Shown: in pieces, positions 16,804 through 24,665 of the stretch
Layout of the letters: each line of letters opens with the position of its first letter
Numbering within the stretch: position 1 is the first letter of the stretch
NCBI RefSeq assembly: GCF_000336955.1
Contig: NZ_AOLI01000033.1
Coordinates: forward strand, 1 to 64,000
DNA from: Haloferax larsenii JCM 13917
GTDB taxonomy: Archaea > Halobacteriota > Halobacteria > Halobacteriales > Haloferacaceae
Reading direction: 5' to 3'
DNA length: 64,000 nt
Made by a program: the position numbers and the translations under genes
Notes under the pieces: model-generated
The model's input: the letters and a program-made list of their open reading frames with translations, nothing else
Databases searched by the model: none
What the model was told of the DNA's origin: nothing

Positions 16804-18066
16804 ATGCGGCTCGACGAGTACATGGACATCGAGCGAGACGAGCGCGCCGAGCGTCGCCGCCTCGCCGAAGAGAAGTCCTACGGCATCCTCGACCACCTCG
16901 AAACGTTTCAGGACCGCTTCGAGGAGACGGTGCAGGGAGACTCGCTGTACGGTGGCGTCTCGCCGTCCATCTTCGTCGGGCGTTCGAACTACCCGCGCGT
17001 CTCGACGGGCATCCTCTCGCCGGTCGGCCACGACGAGGATGCCGCCGCGTTCGAGACGAGCGCCGCGTGGTACGACGAGGGCGTGAGTATCGAAGACGTG
17101 TTTCAGCGCCGCACCTCACTTTTGAACTCGAATCGCGGGACGAAGGTGACGAACGTCGCCGACTCGTGGGACGGCTTTCTCGGAACGCAGCGCGAAGTCG
17201 CTATCGCCGACCGGCCCGTCACCGTCGAAATCGGACTCGACGGCAAACCGGACCTGAACCTCGACGCCAGCGCCGACGACGTGGCGACTCCGGTCGGGCC
17301 GCGTGCACGCGCTCGCTCTGCCGACCTCGCGGAGAATCCGCACGTCCCGAAACTGGTGGAGAAGACGCTGGAAGACGACGACTGGAACGCACAGGGTGCG
17401 ATGGCGTTTCTCTACCGCCGCGGCTTCGACGTGTACGACATCAACACCATCCTCTCGGCCGGCGCACTCGGCCAGACCGAACAGCGCCGACTCGTGCCGA
17501 CGCGGTGGTCTATCACCGCCGTGGACGACACCGTCGGGAAGTACATCCGCGGGCAAGTGAAACACGCGCCCTCCATCGACGGCGTGGAAATCTACCGAAA
17601 CGAGTTCCTCGGCAACGCCTTCTGGGTGATTCTCGCCCCGGGTCGCTGGGAGTTCGAACTGGTGGAGATGAAAGCGCCAGGGAGCGTCTGGAACCCGGAC
17701 CCGCAGGCGGGGATGTACCTCGCTGCCGACAGCGAGGGCTACGAGGGTCGGTCTGGATACGTCGAGGAGACGGCCGGCGCGTACCACGCCTCCCGTCTCG
17801 GGGTGCTCGAACACCTCCACGACCGGGGCAGACAGGCGAAGGCAATCGTCCTGAGACACGTCTCCGACGAGTACTGGGGTCCAGTCGGCGTCTGGCAGGT
17901 CCGCGAGTCCGTCCGCAACACCTTCGACGGCGAGAAAGCGGAGGCTGAGACGTTCGGCGACGCCGTGCGCGACGTGACGGAGTACCTACCCATCTCGCTG
18001 GCTGACCTCAAGCGAAAGTCGACGATGGCGGCCGGGTTGCAGACGAATATCTTCGACTTCGGGTGA
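16804..18066 (+). CDS. nreA: DNA repair protein NreA
   Basis: NreA is an archaeal repair protein that binds the sliding clamp PCNA; in Haloferax volcanii its loss gives sensitivity to DNA damage such as mitomycin C. Of its 420 residues, the conserved core includes PSIFVGRSNYPRVSTGILSP and the segment AMAFLYRRGFDVYDINTILSAG. The protein ends in QTNIFDFG, a textbook PCNA-interacting (PIP) box at residues 413-420. The ATG at 16804 is chosen; a TTG at 16753 would add 17 arginine-rich residues. It follows tfb by about 90 bases on the same strand. Confidence 0.93.
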   Translation: MRLDEYMDIERDERAERRRLAEEKSYGILDHLETFQDRFEETVQGDSLYGGVSPSIFVGRSNYPRVSTGILSPVGHDEDAAAFETSAAWYDEGVSIEDVFQRRTSLLNSNRGTKVTNVADSWDGFLGTQREVAIADRPVTVEIGLDGKPDLNLDASADDVATPVGPRARARSADLAENPHVPKLVEKTLEDDDWNAQGAMAFLYRRGFDVYDINTILSAGALGQTEQRRLVPTRWSITAVDDTVGKYIRGQVKHAPSIDGVEIYRNEFLGNAFWVILAPGRWEFELVEMKAPGSVWNPDPQAGMYLAADSEGYEGRSGYVEETAGAYHASRLGVLEHLHDRGRQAKAIVLRHVSDEYWGPVGVWQVRESVRNTFDGEKAEAETFGDAVRDVTEYLPISLADLKRKSTMAAGLQTNIFDFG

Positions 18067-18145
18067 GCGGCTGGGGGTTCCTTCGATGCCAGACGCCGAC
18101 TGTCGACGAGCGAAGAATTTTGCCACCTGAGAGACAGGTGTGTGT

Positions 18146-18319
18146 ATGCTCCCGTTACAGGTACCCGGCGGTCCAGAACTGCTCGTTATCTTCCTCCTCT
18201 ACGCCGTCGTCGGCCTCCTGCCGGTCGTTGCGGCAGTCGTCGGCATCTACTTGCTGTACAAGATTCGCGGCGATATCGAGCGAATCGCCGACGCGCTCGA
18301 AGAACTCGACTCGGTGTAG
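18146..18319 (+). CDS. Small membrane protein of 57 residues
   Basis: The ORF encodes a short start (MLPLQVPGGPE), a long hydrophobic stretch from about residue 11 to 39 split by a Pro at 25 (one long or two short transmembrane helices), and a charged amphipathic C-terminal helix reading KIRGDIERIADALEEL. The shape resembles small membrane proteins that bind a partner through the cytosolic helix. Codon use and the acidic tail fit a real gene. I do not recognise a family. It stands between nreA and the convergent DUF302 gene. Confidence 0.7.
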   Translation: MLPLQVPGGPELLVIFLLYAVVGLLPVVAAVVGIYLLYKIRGDIERIADALEELDSV

Positions 18320-18351
18320 GCCCTATTCTGGGGCGGCGTCGAGGGGGCGGC

Positions 18352-18807
18352 CTACGCCTCGACAGCGTCGAGGTTGGCAATCGCCGCGTCGACGAGTTCG
18401 CCCGTGTCGGCGACGATATCGGCCATCTCCTCGTCGTCGGGGGCGATGCCGACGAGGCGAGCGATGCGCATGATGCTCACGTGGTAGACGACCTGCGTGC
18501 CGGGTTCTTCCTCCCAGATGACCACGTTACAGGGGAAGAGCGCGCCGAGTTGGTTGTCGCTGGCGTCGAGGGCGCGGTCTGCCATCGCGGGGTTGCACGC
18601 GCCGAGCACGTAGTACGGGTCGCGGTCGGCGTCGACCTTTTCGTTGAGTAGTTCCGAGGGCGAAAATTCGGTGGCGACACCGAACCCGGCGTCCGTGAAG
18701 GCCTCGCGGACGTGCTCGATTGCCGCCTCGTGTTCCATGTGGAGAACAGCGCGCTCCTCGCCGATGTCGTCCGATTTGATGGCTGTCGGGTCGATTGGGA
18801 GTGCCAT
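18352..18807 (-). CDS. DUF302 family protein
   Basis: A 151-residue protein of the DUF302 fold, with the conserved segments VREAFTDAGFGVATEFSPSELL (about residues 30-51), YYVLGACNPAMADRAL and LGALFPCNVVIWEEE. Proteins of this family are small cytosolic alpha-beta proteins, sometimes linked to cofactor or metal binding; the role is unknown. The Cys residues in GACNP and FPCNV are conserved in the family. The ATG at 18807 starts the conserved part; the frame is open to 18864. Confidence 0.88.
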   Translation of the reverse strand: MALPIDPTAIKSDDIGEERAVLHMEHEAAIEHVREAFTDAGFGVATEFSPSELLNEKVDADRDPYYVLGACNPAMADRALDASDNQLGALFPCNVVIWEEEPGTQVVYHVSIMRIARLVGIAPDDEEMADIVADTGELVDAAIANLDAVEA

Positions 18808-18916
18808 GCCCTCCCGTTGACGCCCCGGCGTGGAAAAGCTACCTGTATTGTGCGGTTCGCGCACTCACTGGCGGGAGGGTGTTCCACTTATCTACTCACT
18901 TTTCGGACGAGTCGTT

Positions 18917-19492
18917 CTACTCGTCCGCGACGGCGTCCGTCCCGTCGAGGACTGACTGCACGAACGACGATTTCGCTTCGGTGTAGACATCGCGGTCATC
19001 CGGGTGAACCGATGCGAGGCCGCGTTTCAGTTCCTCGTACGCTGCGGCGAGCGGCCGGTTTCCCCGGAGTGCATCGCGGAATGCGACCTGCTCGCGGTGG
19101 CAGTCGCTTCCGCGTTCGGTCACAGAGAGGTAGTGCGTCCGGCAGGATGGCGGTCCGCGGGCGAAGAACCGCCGGTCCGGAACGTCGTCGTTCGGGCGCT
19201 CTTCGTAGCCCGCATCGGAGAGGACGCGTGCAACGTCCTCGGTCGCGTCGAGGTCGGAGACGAGGACGAGCATATCGACGATTGGTTTGGCGGCGAGTCC
19301 CGGGACCGAGGTGCTTCCGACGTGCTCGAAGCCGAGGACGCTCTCGCCGAGTCGCGGGCGGAGTCGAGCGACTTCGGATTCGTACGCCTCGCGCCACGCA
19401 GGGTCGTACTCGACGAGTTCGACTGTCCCGCGGGCGAGGCCGAGACTGGGGTGTGTCTCGGGGGCGTGGTCGCTGTTTTCGTCTCGGGTCAT
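18917..19492 (-). CDS. GrpB family nucleotidyltransferase-fold protein
   Basis: A 191-residue member of the GrpB/UPF0157 family, related to DNA polymerase beta-type nucleotidyltransferases. Hallmarks are VEYDPAWREAYESE (about residue 27), FEHVGSTSVPGLAAKPIVDMLV (the nucleotidyltransferase-like GS motif and Asp) and SCRTHYLSV. Some members have been tied to coenzyme A synthesis in other lineages, but the role here is open. Its ATG overlaps the CPBP stop codon by four bases (TCAT at 19489-19492), so it is the last gene of an operon. Confidence 0.9.
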   Translation of the reverse strand: MTRDENSDHAPETHPSLGLARGTVELVEYDPAWREAYESEVARLRPRLGESVLGFEHVGSTSVPGLAAKPIVDMLVLVSDLDATEDVARVLSDAGYEERPNDDVPDRRFFARGPPSCRTHYLSVTERGSDCHREQVAFRDALRGNRPLAAAYEELKRGLASVHPDDRDVYTEAKSSFVQSVLDGTDAVADE

Positions 19493-20160
19493 ATTGGAAT
19501 CGGGAGCCACTGAAGCGCAGAGACGACCTTCTCCGGCGGGAAAATCGGCGGGTGAAGCACTAACCAGTCGAGGAGGATGAGTCCGAACCCGTGGGCGACG
19601 ATAGAGGGGAGAATCGAGTTGCTCTCGTAGTCCACGAGGCCGAACAGCACGTCCGTCGGAGCCGACAGCAGAAGCTCTATCGGGGGTTTGCCGACGTGGT
19701 GGAACGCGTAGAGGATGGGACTGATGAGCGCGCTCTTGCGGCCGATGTCGCGGACGCCGACGCAGAGTAAGCCGCGATAGTAGGTTTCGGCGGCGACGAC
19801 GATGAGCAGTTGCTGTGCGGCGTGCGGCAGGAACTCCGCGAGCGCCGTCGAGGTGTGCCACATCGGGTAGTACGTCCGAATCGACGGTAGCGACGACCCG
19901 ACGAGGTAGAACGGGAGGACGAACAGCGCGAGGAGGACCGTGTTCCGAAGCGCGGTGCGGTCCACTGTCCAGCCGAGGTTGCGGCCGTGCGACACGGCGA
20001 GCGCGCCGGGAAGGAGAATAAAGAGCAGCGCGTCGTGGACCGCACGGTACGTGAGGTCACCGCCGGGTATCGGCCAGAGACTCCACGCGGCCCCGATGAC
20101 GCCCCCGGCGAGGAGGGCGCGATGGAGCCACGGAAGCCGCGCGAACCGGCGGCGAAGCAC
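19489..20160 (-). CDS. CPBP (CAAX/Abi-type) intramembrane metalloprotease-like protein
   Basis: A 223-residue protein with about seven transmembrane helices. The family motifs can be seen but are not complete: the first motif, normally EExxxR, reads AETYYRG so the first Glu is Ala; the second is FHHVGKPP; the third is AHGFGLILLDW. Members are glutamate-dependent membrane proteases or maturation factors, including Rce1-like CAAX proteases. The missing Glu makes activity doubtful. Middle gene of the DUF5789-CPBP-GrpB unit: it starts two bases after the DUF5789 stop and overlaps grpB. Confidence 0.85.
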   Translation of the reverse strand: MLRRRFARLPWLHRALLAGGVIGAAWSLWPIPGGDLTYRAVHDALLFILLPGALAVSHGRNLGWTVDRTALRNTVLLALFVLPFYLVGSSLPSIRTYYPMWHTSTALAEFLPHAAQQLLIVVAAETYYRGLLCVGVRDIGRKSALISPILYAFHHVGKPPIELLLSAPTDVLFGLVDYESNSILPSIVAHGFGLILLDWLVLHPPIFPPEKVVSALQWLPIPI

Positions 20161-20162
20161 CG

Positions 20163-20444
20163 TTATTCGGTTGCGACCGGTTCCCGACCGACGATGTCGA
20201 GCACGTCCTCGACGAACGTCTGTCGGGTGTCGAAGTACGTCTCGTCAGCGTCTTCGAGTATCGCTTCGAGGGTCTGGGGACCGGACGGCGTGCGGATGAC
20301 CGCGTCGCCTTCCTTGTTCAGGATGCTGCTCTTTTCTTGGGGCCACGTCAGCCGAGAGGCGACGCGTGCGAGCGGCGCTCCTTCGACGGATTCGCCCTCG
20401 CCCAGTTCGACCACAGGTTCCTCGTCTGCTTCCTCGTCAGCCAT
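20163..20444 (-). CDS. DUF5789 family protein
   Basis: A 93-residue acidic cytosolic protein, first gene of a three-gene unit with CPBP and GrpB. The core VASRLTWPQEKSSIL..GDAVIRTPSGPQTLEAILE is typical of the haloarchaeal DUF5789 family, whose function is unknown. I start at the ATG at 20444 because the acidic start MADEEADEE is typical; an ATG eight codons upstream is in frame. Confidence 0.85.
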   Translation of the reverse strand: MADEEADEEPVVELGEGESVEGAPLARVASRLTWPQEKSSILNKEGDAVIRTPSGPQTLEAILEDADETYFDTRQTFVEDVLDIVGREPVATE

Positions 20445-20590
20445 GGGCGACGGTTGGCTACCGCGCATGATAATCCCTTCGAGATTCGCATCGATTCGGA
20501 GCCACCGCCGAAATCAATAGCCAGCTACGTGTCGGGGAACAGACAATCGTCTGACGCATCGTTTTAGGGACTCGTTTCATATACGGTCTC

Positions 20591-21679
20591 ATGACCAGTC
20601 TTTCGGAGGCGTATCACGGTGGCCGCGGTGGCCCGAGTCTCCGACGGCTCTCCCTGGGGTTCGGGGTGTTCCTCGCCGGCGCGCTGCTCGTCATCGCGGG
20701 CATCGTAGTCGCCACGACAGACGTGTACACGTCGGGTGGCGCGACGCTCGGCGAAGCACGGGAACTCGGGGGCATTCTCGGTGGTGTGGGTGTGCCCGCC
20801 GTCTTCCTCGGCGTGTTCACCGTCCTCCCCGCCAGCCGTCGGACCCGTGCTGCTGCCATCATCGGCGCGAGCATCGCCATCCTCGGGGTCGCGCTCTTCT
20901 CGCACGCGTACCCGTGTCAGTGGTCGGGTGCGACCTGCGGCGAGGGGCTCAGAGACCTGACACTGGAGACCGTCGGCGTCTACTTCTTCGGCGCCATCAC
21001 GACCTTCTGGTGTCTGTTCGTCGGCGTCGCCAACTTCAAGACGCGGAACGACCCCGGCGGCACCGCGACGGTCCAGGTGACGAAGAAGGGCGAGACGCGC
21101 GTCGTCGAAGTCGAAAAACGCGTTCGTGGAGGTCTCGGCGGTATCGGCTTCCTCGGCGGCACGCCCGACGGCGACGTCGACACCCAGACCAACGCCCAGC
21201 CGAAACAGAACCAGGAGCCCGCGAACTCGCAGTCGAATTCGTTCGGGGCGACGACTGCCGGAGCCACCGACGGCGGCGCATCGACACAGGAAATCTCGTC
21301 TCCGCTCGACGGCCAGCGCCAAGCACAGAGCCAAGCCCCGAACCAGCGTCAGAACCAAACCCAGAGTCCGAACCAGACCCAAAGTCCGAATCAAACCCAA
21401 AGTCCGAACCAAACCCAGAACCCATCTGGGTCGACGACCGCGAGCGCCGGAGCCTCGTCGCCCTCGCAGGGCCAGGACATGCAGGCCTCGGACGCCTCCG
21501 AACACCCCGACGCGGACCGCCCGGAGAACGCGACGGTCGGCGACCGCTACTGTGGTAACTGCGCGTACTTCGAATACGTCCGCACTTCGGACGGACTCAA
21601 ACCCTACTGCGCAATCCACGACGAGATGATGCAGGACATGGAAGCCTGCGACGCGTGGTTCCCGCGCGGACGTCAGTAG
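20591..21679 (+). CDS. Four-helix membrane protein with NQTQSP repeats and a C-terminal cysteine motif
   Basis: A 362-residue protein. Residues about 15-140 form four transmembrane helices. From about 145 there is a soluble part: a short conserved strand region (TVQVTKKGETRVVEVEKRV), a long Gln/Asn/Ser-rich disordered region with four 6-residue NQTQSP-type repeats (about 255-278), then a C-terminal Cys cluster reading YCGNCAYFEYV..YCAIHDEMM..ACDAWFPRG, which likely binds zinc or an iron-sulfur cluster. With four helices and both ends inside, the repeats would be cytosolic. Function unknown; I see no operon partner. Confidence 0.85.
   Translation: MTSLSEAYHGGRGGPSLRRLSLGFGVFLAGALLVIAGIVVATTDVYTSGGATLGEARELGGILGGVGVPAVFLGVFTVLPASRRTRAAAIIGASIAILGVALFSHAYPCQWSGATCGEGLRDLTLETVGVYFFGAITTFWCLFVGVANFKTRNDPGGTATVQVTKKGETRVVEVEKRVRGGLGGIGFLGGTPDGDVDTQTNAQPKQNQEPANSQSNSFGATTAGATDGGASTQEISSPLDGQRQAQSQAPNQRQNQTQSPNQTQSPNQTQSPNQTQNPSGSTTASAGASSPSQGQDMQASDASEHPDADRPENATVGDRYCGNCAYFEYVRTSDGLKPYCAIHDEMMQDMEACDAWFPRGRQ
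21353..21424 (+). repeat. Four tandem 18-bp repeats encoding NQTQSP
   Basis: Units at 21353, 21371, 21389 and 21407, differing at a few third positions and degenerate in the last copy. The copy number is likely to vary between strains. Confidence 0.85.
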
Positions 21680-21726
21680 AGAGACGCCACTGCGCGTTTT
21701 TCGCACCGTTCCGCTACATCACTCTT

Positions 21727-22332
21727 TTACAATTCGCTCACCCGCGATTCGACGTCTCGCCAGTGACTCCCGCGCCAGAACACCTGTCCGCAGTCGCGAC
21801 ACCGCCACAACGTCGTCCCTCTGTCGCTCGGGGCGTATTCGGGAATCGGCTCGTCGTTGCCGAGTTCTTTGACGGTCCCGTTGCAGACGCCGCAACGCGC
21901 TGGCTTCTTGTCCAGCGAGATGTCGAAACCGACCGAATCGAGTTCGCGTAACTGGTCGAGTGGGCGTTTCGTCGCCAACAGAACGCTGCTGGGCGCTCGC
22001 TCGGCGAGCGACACGTCGCGGGTGAGGAGCACCCGCGATTCCTCGGCGGCGCGGTCGAGGAGGGTCGAATCGCCGGGGTCGGTGTCGTGTTCGTCGAGCG
22101 CGTAGGCCGTGTCGTACCCGCACATCCGCAGGTACGTGGCAAGCTTGCCGAGCATCACGTCCAGAAGGAATCTCGTTTCTGCCGCGCTTCCGCTGTCGAT
22201 GCCCGAAGCGACAGTTCCCGGGTGGTCGGGCCCGACGCTATCGCTGCCGGTGTCGTTGCTGGCGTCGGTGTCGTTGCTGGCGTCGGTGTCGTTGCTGGCG
22301 TCGGTGTCGGTGGTGTCGCGCTCTCCGGTCAC
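21727..22332 (-). CDS. Mut7-C RNase domain protein
   Basis: A 201-residue protein with a PIN-like Mut7-C nuclease domain. The domain begins FLLDVMLGKLATYLRMCGYDT (about residue 55), continues DRAAEESRVLLTRDVSLAER with acidic active-site residues, and ends in a zinc ribbon: CGVCNGTVKEL..CRDCGQVFWRGSHW. The N-terminal 55 residues are disordered and contain three TDASND repeats. The GTG start overlaps the polX stop codon by four bases (GTGA), so the two are co-translated. Related proteins are thought to be ribonucleases; the substrate is unknown. Confidence 0.88.
   Translation of the reverse strand: MTGERDTTDTDASNDTDASNDTDASNDTGSDSVGPDHPGTVASGIDSGSAAETRFLLDVMLGKLATYLRMCGYDTAYALDEHDTDPGDSTLLDRAAEESRVLLTRDVSLAERAPSSVLLATKRPLDQLRELDSVGFDISLDKKPARCGVCNGTVKELGNDEPIPEYAPSDRGTTLWRCRDCGQVFWRGSHWRDVESRVSEL
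22256..22309 (-). repeat. Three perfect 18-bp tandem repeats in the Mut7-C gene
   Basis: TTGCTGGCGTCGGTGTCG on the plus strand, three identical copies, encoding TDASND on the minus strand. Perfect identity indicates recent expansion. Confidence 0.95.
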
Positions 22333-24077
22333 TGCACGAAGTCCCGGAACTCTTCGACCGGGCGGGCGTTCAGCACATCCGCAGTTTCGACCCACCCGCG
22401 TCGGGCGGTGTGAACCCCGTACCGGACGTGGTCGAGTTCGGCGGGTCGGTGCGCGTCGGTGTTGATGGCGATTGTCGCGCCCGCCTCGACGGCGATTTTG
22501 AGCGCTTCGCCGTTCAGGTCGAGTCGGTACGGACTCGCGTTGAGTTCGAGTGCAACGTCGTTTTCGACCGCCGCTTCGGCGATTCGTTCGTAATCGAGCG
22601 GGAGGCCGGGGCGCTGGTTGATGAGGCGGCCGGTCGGGTGGCCGAGGATATCGACCGCGGGGTGTTCCATCGCACGCACGAGGCGTTCGGTTGCCGTCTC
22701 GCGGTTTTGGTCGAGCGCGCTGTGGGGCGAGGCGACCACCACGTCCAGTTGGTCGAGCACGTCGTCTGCGACGGAGATACCGCCCTCGGCGTCGATGTTC
22801 GCCTCGACACCGTGGAAGACTGCGATGTCGGCGTCTTCGGCAACAGCGCGGACTTCCTCGGCCTGTTCGAGCAGTTCGTCGTCTTCGACGCCGACGCCGC
22901 CGACCATTCCGGGGCCGGTCGCGTGGTCGGAGACGACGTGGTACTCGTAGCCGCGTTCGTCGGCCGCGGTGACCATCTCGGCGATGGTGGTGTCGCCGTC
23001 GGACCACTCGGTGTGGGTGTGGAGGTCGCCGCGAATATCACCTTCTTCGAGGAGGCTCGGGAGTGCTCCGTCGGTCGCGGCCTCTATCTCGCCCGTGTCT
23101 TCGCGCATCTCGGGCGGAACGAGTGGTAAGTCGAGTGCGGCGTACATCGACTCCTCGGTGTCTCCCGCGACTCGTTCGCCGACGCGGGGACCGTCGTCGG
23201 TGTCGGAGACTGCTGTGATGTCGAACATCCCGTACTCGTTCATCTTGAGGCCGCGGTCGATGGCGATGTTGCGGAGGTGGACGTTGTGGTCCTTGCTCCC
23301 GGTGAAATACTGGAGGGCTGCGCCGTACTCGTGGGGGTCGACGACGCGGAGGTCCACCCGCATCGCGTTCACCCGGATGCTCGCCTTCTGCTCGCCCGCT
23401 TCGATGGTGTCGCCTGCGAGTTCGAAATCGACGAAGGAGTCGATGACCGATTGGGGGTCGTCGCTCGCGACGAGGATGTCGATGTCGCCGACCGTCTCGC
23501 GCCAGCGGCGCATCGACCCGGCGGGTTCGGCCCGCTCGACGGCGTCGTTCTCGCTGAGGGAGGCCAGCAGGTCGTCGGCGACGGGGCGCGCCTTTCCGAG
23601 CAGTTCACGGCCGGTCGATTCGCGGGCGAAGTCGATGCCGTCGAGGATGTTCTGCTCGGTCTTCGCACCGAAGCCTTTGACCTCCTGAATCTCTCCGTCG
23701 CGGGCGGCGGCCTCCAACTCGTCGAGGTCGGTGACACCGAGCGCCTCGTAGAGCGTGCCGACCGTCTTTGGTCCGACACCCTCGACGCTCGTCAGCCCGG
23801 CCATATCGACGGGCAACTCGTCTCGGAGGGCGTCTAACTCCTCGATGTGTCCGGTTTCGAAGTACTCGACTATCTTCGAGGAGATGGCGTCGCCGACGCG
23901 GTCGATTGTTTGGACCGCGTCTTCGCCTTCGTCGGCGAGGTCTTCGATGGGGTTCGGATGCTCGCGGACGTTCTCCGCTGCGCGGCGGTAACTCGACGGC
24001 TTGTACTCGACGCCCTTCGCGTCGAGGAGGTCCGCGAACTCTTCGAGGAGCGTCGCAATCTCGTCGTTTCGGCTCAT
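22329..24077 (-). CDS. polX: DNA polymerase X / 3'-5' exonuclease
   Basis: A 582-residue family X polymerase joined to a PHP exonuclease domain. The N-terminal part holds helix-hairpin-helix units (VEGVGPKTVGTLYEALG and VKGFGAKTEQNILDGI), the polymerase motif GSMRRWRETVGDIDIL with its catalytic Asp pair lies near residue 190, and a third Asp is in MRVDLRVVDP. The PHP domain begins GDLHTHTEWSDGD near residue 350, continues FHGVEANID and VASPHSALDQ, and ends NTDAHRPAELDH, all intact. The enzyme fills short gaps and trims 3' ends in base-excision repair. It is in an operon: DUF5788 overlaps its start (TCAT) and Mut7-C overlaps its end. Confidence 0.96.
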   Translation of the reverse strand: MSRNDEIATLLEEFADLLDAKGVEYKPSSYRRAAENVREHPNPIEDLADEGEDAVQTIDRVGDAISSKIVEYFETGHIEELDALRDELPVDMAGLTSVEGVGPKTVGTLYEALGVTDLDELEAAARDGEIQEVKGFGAKTEQNILDGIDFARESTGRELLGKARPVADDLLASLSENDAVERAEPAGSMRRWRETVGDIDILVASDDPQSVIDSFVDFELAGDTIEAGEQKASIRVNAMRVDLRVVDPHEYGAALQYFTGSKDHNVHLRNIAIDRGLKMNEYGMFDITAVSDTDDGPRVGERVAGDTEESMYAALDLPLVPPEMREDTGEIEAATDGALPSLLEEGDIRGDLHTHTEWSDGDTTIAEMVTAADERGYEYHVVSDHATGPGMVGGVGVEDDELLEQAEEVRAVAEDADIAVFHGVEANIDAEGGISVADDVLDQLDVVVASPHSALDQNRETATERLVRAMEHPAVDILGHPTGRLINQRPGLPLDYERIAEAAVENDVALELNASPYRLDLNGEALKIAVEAGATIAINTDAHRPAELDHVRYGVHTARRGWVETADVLNARPVEEFRDFVQ

Positions 24078-24514
24078 CGACCGCCTCGCTTGCTTGCACC
24101 GCCTCCGCGACCCAGCGCTTTCTTGAGGAAGTTCATCCAGCGCTTCTGGTCGGCCGCGTTCTGGAGTTTTTCTTCCTGCGCGAGGTCCACCGGGCGAAGC
24201 TGTTCGAGTGCGTTCAGCGCCCGGTCGATACCGACGATGTCGTTGGCGAGTTGTCGGCCCTCCTCGTAGCTCACCTCGTTGTCCTCGATTGGTTGGAGGC
24301 GTTCCAGTCGCTCCCGCCGGAGGTTTCGCTTTGCTTGGTCGACGCGCTCGCGTTCACCTGCAGGGATGGTGTCTCGACGCTTGATTTCGAAGACGAACTC
24401 TCGCAGGTCAATCATCTCACCCTGTATCTCGATGGTCTCGGGAATCTGTACGCCCACCGTCGCGCCCTCCCGATTGACGCGCTCTAACAGTTGCTTGCGC
24501 TCGAACTCCTTCAC
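24074..24514 (-). CDS. DUF5788 family protein
   Basis: A 146-residue acidic, helical protein. The conserved start KEFERKQLLERVNREGATVGV is followed by a helix-rich domain and a basic Gly/Arg tail (GRGGGASKRGGR), which could bind nucleic acid. Haloarchaeal DUF5788 proteins have no known function. Its stop overlaps the polX ATG by four bases, so a repair-linked role is possible. I start at the GTG at 24514; a longer frame to 24583 lacks similarity to the family as I know it. Confidence 0.82.
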   Translation of the reverse strand: MKEFERKQLLERVNREGATVGVQIPETIEIQGEMIDLREFVFEIKRRDTIPAGERERVDQAKRNLRRERLERLQPIEDNEVSYEEGRQLANDIVGIDRALNALEQLRPVDLAQEEKLQNAADQKRWMNFLKKALGRGGGASKRGGR

Positions 24515-24665
24515 GACCTGACCTTGCCGTGCGTGACACTTCGCTCCTTCGCCGCCGCCGTCTTCGCAGAGTCGGCCGAACACTCACTGTTCAACTGTTT
24601 GCCAGACTGTCTGTAATTGCTGAAAAATGGTTATGCGGCAGTTCGTTGTATTATCAACACGAATC

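Noticed and set aside
18917-19861. A longer grpB start extending 123 codons upstream
   Set aside because: The extra part is Arg/His-rich and overlaps the CPBP gene; the ATGA overlap and the GrpB family start both favour 19492.
21727-23007. A 426-residue minus-strand frame reaching into polX
   Set aside because: The upstream part is an arginine-rich shadow of polX. The Mut7-C gene starts at the GTG at 22332, which overlaps the polX stop.
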